This document shows, in pieces, positions 15,853 to 23,259 of a DNA stretch of 43,320 nucleotides. Numbering within the stretch: the first letter of the stretch is position 1; the number at the start of each line of letters is the position of its first letter. The translations under genes were made by a program, and so were the position numbers. The notes under the pieces were generated by a model. It did no database searches. It was not told the DNA's origin and saw only the letters and a list, made by a program, of their open reading frames with translations. The DNA comes from Clostridium sp. CAG:967 (GTDB taxonomy: Bacteria; Cyanobacteriota; Vampirovibrionia; Gastranaerophilales; Gastranaerophilaceae): positions 58,278-101,597 of the forward strand of contig HF991483.1 of NCBI GenBank assembly GCA_000433095.1. Reading direction: 5' to 3'.

Positions 15853-17448
15853 ATGAATTTAATGATAAACGGGTTACCTAAAGTTTCATTTAAGGCAGCT
15901 GCGGCAGTATCCGCACAGCCTGCACAGCAGCTTCAGCCGATGCCTCAGGTAAAACAGGATACTTTTGAAAAATCTGATAAAGCTCCTGATTATACGACGA
16001 CAAGTATATTTTATGTGGCTGACCTGCATGGAAAAATGACTAATATGGAAAGAATTTGTGAAATGGCAAGGTTATTTGATGCAAACAGCAATGCAACCGC
16101 AAAGCTAAAACTTTCATCAGGCGATATTCTGCTGGGCTCAAATCCGATGACAAATAAAGTTGCCAGTCATTTCTTAAATTGGATTGGTGTTACAAATAAC
16201 GGACTTGGAAATCATGAATTGGATGCAACTCCTGCTGCTCTTGCAGAATCTTTAAAGGATGCAAACTATAATCTTCTGGCAGCAAACGTAACAGTTAAGC
16301 CTGACAGCCCGATGGCGGGAAAAATTAAAAAATCTGTTATAGAGGAACATAACGGTAAAAAATTCGGTATAATAGGAACAGCGCCTTCTGATGCACTGGA
16401 AAGAGTTGGAACTAGAGAATCGCTCGAAGATATAAAAATTGATGATATAGATACAACAATTAAAAAAGTTCAAGAAGAAGTAAATAATTTAAAAGCTCAA
16501 GGTATAAATATTATTGTTGTAACTTCTCACCTGGGAAAAGATGCAGATAAACGTTTGGCACAGGAAACAGACGGTATTGATATTATTTTGGGTGCTCACA
16601 CACATGATTTATATAAAGGAGTAAAAGAAGGTGAAAACCTTTTATACTCAAAATCAGGCGAGCCGGTTGTCCTTACGCAAATCGGTAAAGACGGCGAATA
16701 TGTCGGTGTTTTAAACGCAGTATTTAACAAAGACGGTATATTGACAAAAGTTCAAAATAACGTAATGAGAACAGGCTCATTTACAAGAAAATTACCTTTT
16801 AAAACAGCAGTAGAATCAATAATAGGTAAACCGGAAGTTCTCGGAACCATAAAATCAGCTCCTCCTTCTCCAAAAGACAGACTGATTGCAAATAATCCTC
16901 ACGGAAACATAATTGTTGATGCAATGAAAAATGAACTTGGAACAGATATTGCAATATTGAATGCAGGCAACTTGCGTGGTTTCTTTGCAGAAGGTGAAGT
17001 TGACTCAAGAAGAATTAACGACGTAACACCTTTTGAAGATAAAATGATGATATGTAATTTGTCTGAAAAACAAATAGTGGATGCATTGAAAGTAGGTGCA
17101 AAATCTTTTGTTAATCCAGGACATAAACCGGGTATTCTTTTAGTTTCAGGACTACAGTATACGGTAACCGATAAAGGACAGCTTTTGGATTTGGCATACA
17201 TTGACAAACAAGGTAACAAAGTTCCTATTGATATAAATAATCCGAGCGCAACTAAAAAATTCAGTGTGGCTTGTGACGACTTCTTTGCATACGGCGGAGA
17301 TGATTATCTGCCGGTTAACCAAAATCCGGATTATGTTGTGAAAAAATTTGATGTTGATAAAAATGTTTATACAGCAAATTATATTAAAAATCACAACGGA
17401 CCAATAGAGATTAAAGAAGACGACAGAATAAAGATTGTTAAATCTTAG
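15853..17448 (+). CDS. 5'-nucleotidase/UshA-family metallophosphoesterase
   Basis: A 531-residue two-domain protein. The N-terminal metallophosphoesterase domain has D57-x-H59 (VADLHG), GD at 90-91 (SSGDIL), GNHE at 119-122, SHLG and GAHTH. The C-terminal 5'-nucleotidase domain has NAGNLRGFFAEGEV, INDVTPFED and DDFFAYGGDDY; it normally binds the nucleoside. The family hydrolyses 5'-nucleotides, UDP-sugars or cyclic nucleotides. Classical members are exported, but no signal peptide is visible; the N-terminus is MNLMINGLPKVSFKAAA followed by a Pro/Gln-rich linker. Either it is cytoplasmic or it leaves by another route. GAAGGTG lies close before the ATG. The 3' end overlaps the convergent sigma factor gene by 4 bp. 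Confidence 0.9.
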   Translation: MNLMINGLPKVSFKAAAAVSAQPAQQLQPMPQVKQDTFEKSDKAPDYTTTSIFYVADLHGKMTNMERICEMARLFDANSNATAKLKLSSGDILLGSNPMTNKVASHFLNWIGVTNNGLGNHELDATPAALAESLKDANYNLLAANVTVKPDSPMAGKIKKSVIEEHNGKKFGIIGTAPSDALERVGTRESLEDIKIDDIDTTIKKVQEEVNNLKAQGINIIVVTSHLGKDADKRLAQETDGIDIILGAHTHDLYKGVKEGENLLYSKSGEPVVLTQIGKDGEYVGVLNAVFNKDGILTKVQNNVMRTGSFTRKLPFKTAVESIIGKPEVLGTIKSAPPSPKDRLIANNPHGNIIVDAMKNELGTDIAILNAGNLRGFFAEGEVDSRRINDVTPFEDKMMICNLSEKQIVDALKVGAKSFVNPGHKPGILLVSGLQYTVTDKGQLLDLAYIDKQGNKVPIDINNPSATKKFSVACDDFFAYGGDDYLPVNQNPDYVVKKFDVDKNVYTANYIKNHNGPIEIKEDDRIKIVKS

Positions 17449-18107
17449 TAACCGTAAAGTTCTTTTGAGTTCAAATATTCTTTAACAGTGTTCAAAGATG
17501 CCTGAACTATACGTGTTACACGTGAAGATGAAAGACCTACCTGTTTCGCAATGTCTTTTACCTGCATGTTTCTGTAAAATCTGTATTCAACAACCGTTCT
17601 TTCTTTTGGAGGAAGTTTTGCTATAGCTTCTCTAATCATTCTGCCCATTTCTGAAATTTCTGCGCTTTCATCAGGCATGGCGTGATTATCTTTTAAGAAA
17701 TCAAATGGTGAATCATTATCGCTTGCAGCAGCAGCTAATCCGTCTATAGAAAGCACTGTTTCGTAAATTGCTTCACGAACTTTTGCTTTTTTCATATCCA
17801 TTCCGTCAACTGCTTCTTCTTCGTCGTATTCTTCATCAGGTTTATGTTTTAAAGAGTACCATTTATATCTTATTCTTAATTCGTTTCTGATTGCCCAGCG
17901 TACCGCCGTTGCAATATATGCAGCATTGTACCTCTCCAATTGTTCCGGAGTTTTGTTTTCAATAAGTACCTGAATTGCGATAATTCCTATTGAAACAAGT
18001 TCTTCGTATTCTACCATATGGGATGGAATACGTCTTTGCTCAACTTTAGCAACTTTTTGTACTATTTCTAAATATTCTTTTATCTTACTTTTGTTTTGCA
18101 TAATCAT
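17445..18107 (-). CDS. fliA: RNA polymerase sigma factor, FliA-like
   Basis: A 220-residue sigma factor. Region 2 reads RRIPSHMVEYEELVSIGIIAIQ, then NAAYIATAVRWAIRNELRIRYKW; the IPSHM-x4-EELVS-G segment resembles FliA. An acidic linker follows (DEEYDEEEAVDG). Region 4 has LPPKERTVVEYRFYRNMQVKDIAKQVGLSSSRVTRIVQASL with a helix-turn-helix for the -35. FliA directs late flagellar and motility genes. Adjacency to flhB (28 bp upstream on the same strand) supports that, but region 3 is weak, so another alternative sigma factor is possible. The start is ATG at 18107; another in-frame ATG lies two codons later. TATAAT repeats directly precede the start. Confidence 0.72.
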   Translation of the reverse strand: MIMQNKSKIKEYLEIVQKVAKVEQRRIPSHMVEYEELVSIGIIAIQVLIENKTPEQLERYNAAYIATAVRWAIRNELRIRYKWYSLKHKPDEEYDEEEAVDGMDMKKAKVREAIYETVLSIDGLAAAASDNDSPFDFLKDNHAMPDESAEISEMGRMIREAIAKLPPKERTVVEYRFYRNMQVKDIAKQVGLSSSRVTRIVQASLNTVKEYLNSKELYGY

Positions 18108-18135
18108 GATTATAATTATAATAGCATAGAACTTA

Positions 18136-19209
18136 TTAAATTCTACCTTTATTTGTTGTATTTTTCAAGTTGTATACAAAAAGCAAAATTTCAGCTATGG
18201 CTTTGTACAGCTCGGGCGGAATTTGCTGGTTCAGGTCTACCATTTTGTATAAAGCACGGGCAACGGGTGCATTTTCAATTACCGGAATATTATGTTCACG
18301 TGCTATGTTGATGATTTTTTTTGCAATAAGTTCCGTACCTTTTGCAATGAGCATTGGAGATGCCATTTCTTCTGCTTTGTATTTAAGTGCACATGCTATG
18401 TGGGTCGGGTTTGTAACTACAAAATCCGCATCAGGGACAGAATCCATCATGCCTTTTTGAAGCATCTGCATTCGGCGCTGTCTTAATGCTGCTTTAACGT
18501 TGGGATCGCCTTCTGTGTTTTTGTATTCGTCTTTAATTTCTTTAAAAGACATTTTTTGATCTTTTAAAAATTTCCATTTAGTTACACCATAGTCTGCTGC
18601 TGAAATTACGAGAAAGGCAATACAGGCTTTGAAAATAAAATCAGTAATCAATTTACCGAATTCTATCATTACGGCAAAGTTGTTATCTATTGCAGCAAGC
18701 ATTAAGATGCTTTCAATATGCTGCATATATACGCTGTATCCTATGAAACCTAACAAAACTACTTTTAAGATGTTTTTAAAAAGTTCAAAAAGTGTTTTGA
18801 CAGACATGATATTTTTAAAATATTTTGTGGGATTTAGTTTGTCTAATTTGGGCATTAGTGGAGCTGTTGCAACAAGTGGTCCGACTTGAATAAAGTCTGC
18901 CATAATTGCAACAAACCAGGCTACAAAAAGTATAGGTCCGATGATTAAAGCAGCGCATTTAATGGTAACTGTCATTATGTATGTTGTACCTATTTGTGAC
19001 AGGTGAGCATTTGGTATTTGTTCATACAGCAGAGTATAGAGTTGAATAATCTGGTCCCAAACAAAAGGTGCAAGACCGAAGATTACTGAGAATAATATAA
19101 GCAGTGAAATAGCGGTTGAAAAATCTTTTGATTTTACAACCTGACCTTCTTTTCTTGCCTGTTCGAGTTTTCTCGGTGTGGCATCAAACTGCTTGTCTTC
19201 ATCACCCAT
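18136..19209 (-). CDS. flhB: Flagellar export gate protein FlhB
   Basis: A 357-residue FlhB. It begins DKQFDATPRKLEQARKEGQVVKSKDF, the canonical cytosolic opening, has four membrane segments (about 32-55, 80-103, 145-170, 185-205), and then a cytosolic domain with N267-P-T-H270 (VVTNPTHIACALKY), the self-cleavage site that switches export from hook to filament substrates. It sits in the inner membrane as part of the type III export apparatus. AAAGGAA precedes the ATG. The gene lies 32 bp after deoC and 28 bp before the fliA-like gene on the minus strand. Virulence-type homologues share the fold, but the neighbouring flagellar genes favour FlhB. Confidence 0.96.
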   Translation of the reverse strand: MGDEDKQFDATPRKLEQARKEGQVVKSKDFSTAISLLILFSVIFGLAPFVWDQIIQLYTLLYEQIPNAHLSQIGTTYIMTVTIKCAALIIGPILFVAWFVAIMADFIQVGPLVATAPLMPKLDKLNPTKYFKNIMSVKTLFELFKNILKVVLLGFIGYSVYMQHIESILMLAAIDNNFAVMIEFGKLITDFIFKACIAFLVISAADYGVTKWKFLKDQKMSFKEIKDEYKNTEGDPNVKAALRQRRMQMLQKGMMDSVPDADFVVTNPTHIACALKYKAEEMASPMLIAKGTELIAKKIINIAREHNIPVIENAPVARALYKMVDLNQQIPPELYKAIAEILLFVYNLKNTTNKGRI

Positions 19210-19241
19210 ATGCTATTCCTTTAATGAATATTATAGCATGG

Positions 19242-19895
19242 TCAAGAATTTATTATTTTTACACCTGAACTTGTGCCTAATCTTTCAGCACCTGCTTCAA
19301 GCATTTTAATTGCTGCTTCTTTATCTCTTATTCCGCCTGATGCTTTTACTTTTAATCCGTACGGCGAAACAGTTTCATACATAAGTTTAACATCTTCAGC
19401 TTTTGCTCCTGCACCGCCTTTTACAAACCCTGTTGATGTTTTTACAAAATCTGCTTTTGCTTCTATACATAATTCACAGGCTTTTTTAATCTCGTCTTTT
19501 TCAAGCAAATCTGTTTCTAAGATTACTTTTAAAGGCTTGCCGTTGCAGGCTGCTTTAACTGTTTTTATATCATTGACAATAAAGTCATAGTCTTTATCTT
19601 TTAATTTAGATACGTTAATTACCATATCAACTTCATCAGCGCCATCTTCAACAGCTTTGGATGTTTCAAAAGCTTTGACATCGCTTCTGCTTGCACCGAG
19701 TGGAAATCCTACAACAGTAACTGTTTTTACATCACTGTCTTTCAGGTTTTCTTTTGCAAAGCTTACATATAAAGGGTTAACGCATACGCCTAAGAATTTA
19801 TTCTCCTTTGCTTCTTCAAAAAGTTTTATAAACTCTTCTTTTTTTGCATCCTGTTTTAAAAGTGTGTGTTCAATGTGTTTGTTTAAATTTTCCAT
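19242..19895 (-). CDS. deoC: Deoxyribose-phosphate aldolase
   Basis: A 217-residue TIM-barrel class I aldolase that splits 2-deoxyribose 5-phosphate into glyceraldehyde 3-phosphate and acetaldehyde in deoxynucleoside salvage. Visible features are DEVDMVINV, LKVILET, the Schiff-base lysine K152 in DFVKTSTGF, and K184 in VKASGGIRD. The length is normal for the short bacterial form. The start has a strong GGGGG ribosome site. It follows metF by 9 bp on the same strand, which suggests co-transcription although the pathways differ. No phosphopentomutase or nucleoside phosphorylase lies nearby. Confidence 0.96.
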   Translation of the reverse strand: MENLNKHIEHTLLKQDAKKEEFIKLFEEAKENKFLGVCVNPLYVSFAKENLKDSDVKTVTVVGFPLGASRSDVKAFETSKAVEDGADEVDMVINVSKLKDKDYDFIVNDIKTVKAACNGKPLKVILETDLLEKDEIKKACELCIEAKADFVKTSTGFVKGGAGAKAEDVKLMYETVSPYGLKVKASGGIRDKEAAIKMLEAGAERLGTSSGVKIINS

Positions 19896-19904
19896 TTTTC
19901 CCCC

Positions 19905-20744
19905 TTATAATATATTGTCTAAAATTTTTGCAGTTGAATATGATTGATTTAATGTAAAAAAGTGAAGTCCGTTGACGTTGTTTTTGATTAACCCGCTGCA
20001 TTGTTCTGATGCGTAATCAATTCCGAGTTCTGTCATAGATTTTGTGTCATCTTTGAACTTTTCTATATCTGCCTGGAGTTTTTGCGGGATTGAAACTCTT
20101 GCCAGTGATGTCATTTTAATTATTTGTTTATAGCTTCTTACAGGCATTATTCCAGCTGCAACAGGCACCTCAATCCCGTTATCCCGTAACAGTTGTAAAT
20201 AATTATAGAATTTGTCATTATCAAAGAATAATTGTGTAAAAATTACATCAGCTCCTGCTTCGACTTTTTTCTTAAGATTTATGATATCTGATTTTATATC
20301 AGGGCTTTCAATATGCCCTTCAGGATAACCTGCTACTCCGACTGACAAATTTGTTTTTGCTTTTATATAACTTACAAGTTCATTAGCATAGTTAAAGTCA
20401 TAGTGTCGAAGAACAGGGTTTTCAGGAATATCGCCCCTCAATGCAAGAATATTTTCTATTCCTAAATTTTCAATTGTCTGCAATCCTTCTTCTACGCTGT
20501 TTTTGCTGCTTGTAATACAGGTAAAATGCGGCATAACATTAATATTTAAATTTTGTATATCGTTAAGTAGGTCAAAGGATTTATTTTCTTTTCCTCCGGC
20601 TCCGCAGGTGAGGGAAAGAAATGCAGGGTTATATTTTTTTAATACGCCTATTTCGTTTAAAAGTTTATTTGCACTATCTTTAGGCGGAAAAACTTCAAAA
20701 GAAATAATAATTTTTTCTGTACTATATATCTCTTTTAATTTCAT
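19905..20744 (-). CDS. metF: 5,10-methylenetetrahydrofolate reductase
   Basis: A 279-residue MetF, a flavin TIM-barrel that reduces methylenetetrahydrofolate to methyltetrahydrofolate for methionine synthesis. Motifs seen are IISFEVFPPKDSA, FLSLTCGAGG, LALRGDIP, VGVAGYPEGH, ADVIFTQLFFDND and PVAAGIMPV. It resembles the short bacterial form without a C-terminal regulatory domain. The -10 (TATAAT with an upstream TG) ends six bases before the ATG, with no ribosome site, so the mRNA is probably leaderless. It is divergent from the SulP gene, with overlapping promoters. deoC follows 9 bp later. Confidence 0.96.
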   Translation of the reverse strand: MKLKEIYSTEKIIISFEVFPPKDSANKLLNEIGVLKKYNPAFLSLTCGAGGKENKSFDLLNDIQNLNINVMPHFTCITSSKNSVEEGLQTIENLGIENILALRGDIPENPVLRHYDFNYANELVSYIKAKTNLSVGVAGYPEGHIESPDIKSDIINLKKKVEAGADVIFTQLFFDNDKFYNYLQLLRDNGIEVPVAAGIMPVRSYKQIIKMTSLARVSIPQKLQADIEKFKDDTKSMTELGIDYASEQCSGLIKNNVNGLHFFTLNQSYSTAKILDNIL

Positions 20745-20782
20745 AGCTTGATTATAGCATAAATATTAACTATAATTATTTT
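20745..20782. promoter_or_regulatory. Overlapping divergent promoters of metF and sulP
   Basis: The 38-bp space holds both promoters. Plus strand: TTGATT (20748-20753), 17 bp, TATAAT (20771-20776), six bases, ATG at 20783. Minus strand: extended -10 TG-C-TATAAT (complement of 20751-20759), six bases, ATG at 20744. The plus-strand -35 covers the minus-strand -10, so both cannot be occupied by polymerase at once. Confidence 0.7.
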
Positions 20783-22411
20783 ATGAAAGATAAATTAAAA
20801 ATAATATCGGGTGATATTTTAGGCGGTTTAAATGCTGCCATAATAACTCTTCCTCAAGCTCTTGCATTTGGTGTTGCAACAGGCTTTGGCGCAAGTGCAG
20901 GTATATGGGGTGCTATTATTTTATGTTTAATTGCGGGTGTTTTGGGAACTAAAGTTCCTATGATATCAGGGGTTACAGGTCCCGTGGCAATTGTTGTTGC
21001 TTCTGTTATGCACGCATTAAACAAAGATATGGGCTCTGTAATTTTTATAATATTTATGGCAGGAATTTTTCAAATTCTGCTGTCGCTTTCAAAATTACCC
21101 GAAGTTGTTAAATATGTGCCTTATCCTGTAATTTCAGGGTTTATGAACGGTGTTGGTGTAATTATTATAATAATGCAGTTAAATCCTCTTTTAGGGTTGC
21201 CTCCGTGTTCAAATACTATTGAAAGTCTTGAATGTGTTTATAACTCACTGCATGCCCTTAATATTGAGGCTTTTGCAATAGGTGCTTTGACACTTTTAAT
21301 TGTATTTCTTTTTCCTAAAAAGTGGAATAAATATGTTCCTTCTCAAATTCTTGCATTAATAATTTGTACGATAATTTCAATTAAAGCAGGTTTGAATATA
21401 CCCAGAATTGATGAAATTTCAATTTCCCTTCCTGCTGTTGTTATGCCTCAGACAAATTTACATGATTTAATCACATATTTACATTATGCTGTTACTCTTG
21501 CTGTTATCCTGTCTTCGGAAAGTTTGCTTACAGGACTTGTATGTACATCAATTACAAAAGTCCAGCTTCCGCCAAGAAGGCTGTTATCTGCGCAGGGTAT
21601 TGGAAATATGTTTTGTGCACTTACGGGCTCTATACCGGGGTCTGCTGCTACAATGAGGACAGTAGCTGCTTTAAAATCAGGTGCTTCAACAAGACTTGCA
21701 GCTGTTGTTACACCTGTGGTGCTTGTACTTTTATTATACAAATTTTCAGGATTTGTTGCTGATATTCCTTTAGCCGTTCTTGCAGGGATTTTGATAAAAA
21801 TAGGTTATGATATCATTGATACAAAATTTTTAAAGGTTATTAAACTTGCGCCTAAAGATGATTTGTACGTCTTAACTCTGGTGTTTTTACTTACTGTTTT
21901 CTATAATCTTATTGTTGCGGTTGGTGCAGGTGTTGTGCTTGCGGCTTTGTTGTATGCAAAAAGAGTTGCCGATAATGCAAAACTTGTGGCAAATGAAGTT
22001 TATGATAAAGATATAATCAAGTTAGAGAAAATGCTTGAAAAAGATTACAAACATAAAATACGTGTAGTGCATATTAACGGTGCATTTTTCTTCGGCTCTG
22101 CAACACAGTTAATATCACAATTTGATGAATTTCTTGGAACAAGATATTTAATACTGGTTTATGACAGTGCAAGCCTGCTTGATATATCAGCAATATTTGC
22201 ACTTGAAGATATTGTATTGCGTTTGAAATCACAGCATATTAAAATTTTAATGGTATTAAAAAATCAAGAAGTTTATAACCAGTTAAAAAGTTATAACATA
22301 GTTGCTCAAATCGGAGAAGCAAGAATGTTCTTTGATGAAATAGAAGCAATAGATTATGCGAAATCATCTTTTAAAAAACAAGTTAAGAAGAAGTACTTCG
22401 GCAAGTCTTGA
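20783..22411 (+). CDS. SulP-family anion transporter with STAS domain
   Basis: A 542-residue integral membrane protein. It opens with GDILGGLNAAIITLPQALAFGVATG, the SulP family start (GL-x-V-x2-PQ-x-A), followed by about 10-12 membrane segments with FMNGVGVIIIIMQLNPLLG and GSIPGSAATMRTVAAL. Residues about 425-530 form a STAS domain (VRVVHINGAFFFGSATQL, then YLILVYDSASLLDISAIFALEDI). SulP proteins move sulfate, bicarbonate or dicarboxylates; the ion cannot be fixed from sequence. Divergence from metF makes sulfate for methionine metabolism attractive but unproven. The mRNA is probably leaderless. The TGA overlaps the -35 of prepilin gene C. Confidence 0.92.
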   Translation: MKDKLKIISGDILGGLNAAIITLPQALAFGVATGFGASAGIWGAIILCLIAGVLGTKVPMISGVTGPVAIVVASVMHALNKDMGSVIFIIFMAGIFQILLSLSKLPEVVKYVPYPVISGFMNGVGVIIIIMQLNPLLGLPPCSNTIESLECVYNSLHALNIEAFAIGALTLLIVFLFPKKWNKYVPSQILALIICTIISIKAGLNIPRIDEISISLPAVVMPQTNLHDLITYLHYAVTLAVILSSESLLTGLVCTSITKVQLPPRRLLSAQGIGNMFCALTGSIPGSAATMRTVAALKSGASTRLAAVVTPVVLVLLLYKFSGFVADIPLAVLAGILIKIGYDIIDTKFLKVIKLAPKDDLYVLTLVFLLTVFYNLIVAVGAGVVLAALLYAKRVADNAKLVANEVYDKDIIKLEKMLEKDYKHKIRVVHINGAFFFGSATQLISQFDEFLGTRYLILVYDSASLLDISAIFALEDIVLRLKSQHIKILMVLKNQEVYNQLKSYNIVAQIGEARMFFDEIEAIDYAKSSFKKQVKKKYFGKS

Positions 22412-22435
22412 TAATATTAGAAAAATTGTTATAAT
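22408..22435 (+). promoter_or_regulatory. Promoter of prepilin-like gene C
   Basis: TTGATA (22408-22413) and TATAAT (22430-22435), spacer 16 bp. The -35 overlaps the stop of the SulP gene. A GGAAAGGAGC ribosome site follows at 22451-22460. Confidence 0.75.
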
Positions 22436-22465
22436 AAATAGTATAATTATGGAAAGGAGCAATTT

Positions 22466-23220
22466 ATGAAAAGATTTATCAATTTCGGGGGGGGGGCAAC
22501 CATTTAAGCTCCTGTAGCAGTGCTTTTACCCTGGCGGAAGTATTGGTCACTTTAGGTATAATTGGTGTTGTTTCTGCAATGACTATGCCGGTTCTTTTGG
22601 GAAACAGTAAGGATGAAGAACTTGTAGCAGGAGTTTTGAAGTTTCATTCTACTCTTAGCCAGGCTGTTATGATGTGGAGAAATAACACCGGTGCAATTGA
22701 TATTGCAGGCAGTGATGCTGATGCTTCATTGTTTGATGCGATTGCAAAAGAATTAAAATATACTGCAAAATGTGTTAAAAGTGAATGTAAATCAGTTGGC
22801 TGGCTTCCTGATTATTCATATGATTATTTGGGGGTGAAAGGTACAAACGTGCAATTTGGTGCAGTTGCTAAGCAGGGGTATGGTGATGCGTGTTATCTTT
22901 TGGCAGACGGAATGGCTTTTTGTCTTGATATTAATCCTAATTACCATTGTGTAACTGTGGATGTTAACGGAAAAAAGAAGCCTAACAGGGTTGGGCGTGA
23001 TATTTTCAGCTTTACAGTAGGGTATAATGAAACTGATGTTCTGCCTGAAGAAGCTCATTGTTCAGGTAATACTCATGTGCTATCTACGCATGGTACCTGC
23101 TGTATTGGAGAAGGAAAATGTGATGCTTCAAATCTTGATCCGACACAAAAAGGCGGTGCAGCCCCAACATCTTATGTACTTTTATATAAAAAACTTCCGC
23201 CAATATATAATGGAAATTAG
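22466..23220 (+). CDS. Prepilin-like protein C, out of frame at a 10-G run (predicted phase OFF)
   Basis: From the ATG at 22466 the sequence as given reads MKRFINF, Gly-Gly-Gly and a stop shortly after the G run (22487-22496). In the other frame is LSSCSSAFTLAEVLVTLGI, a prepilin peptidase site with Ala at -1 and Glu at +5, then a pilin helix and a Cys-rich body of about 220 residues (VDVNGKKKPNRVGRD, eight or more Cys, no NDNWQMTY end). Eleven or eight Gs would yield a complete prepilin of about 251 residues with a 20-residue leader. The only usable start in the body frame is TTG at 22543, inside the helix, which would lose the cleavage site. The body differs from A, B and D, so the family has at least two mature types. 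Terminator at 23231-23258. Confidence 0.8.
22487..22496 (+). repeat. Poly-G run (10 G) in the gene C leader
   Basis: Ten Gs, 21 bases after the ATG. Ten puts leader and body out of frame; 11 or 8 restores them. Confidence 0.9.
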
Positions 23221-23223
23221 CAT

Positions 23224-23258
23224 TAAAAAAGCCTTGAATTTATCAAGGCTTTTTTTTT
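23224..23258. terminator. Bidirectional terminator between gene C and the phosphohexomutase gene
   Basis: A-run, GCCTTGA (23231-23237), loop ATTTA, TCAAGGC (23243-23249), then nine Ts. Confidence 0.9.
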
Positions 23259-23259
23259 A

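Noticed and set aside
22543..23220. Reading gene C as a complete short protein starting at TTG 22543 (and gene D from TTG 33835, gene B from GTG 2546).
   Set aside because: These starts lack ribosome sites, and two of them cut off or abut the cleavage motif. The upstream ATG with GAAAGGAGC is clearly the designed start; the frame is broken only at the G run.
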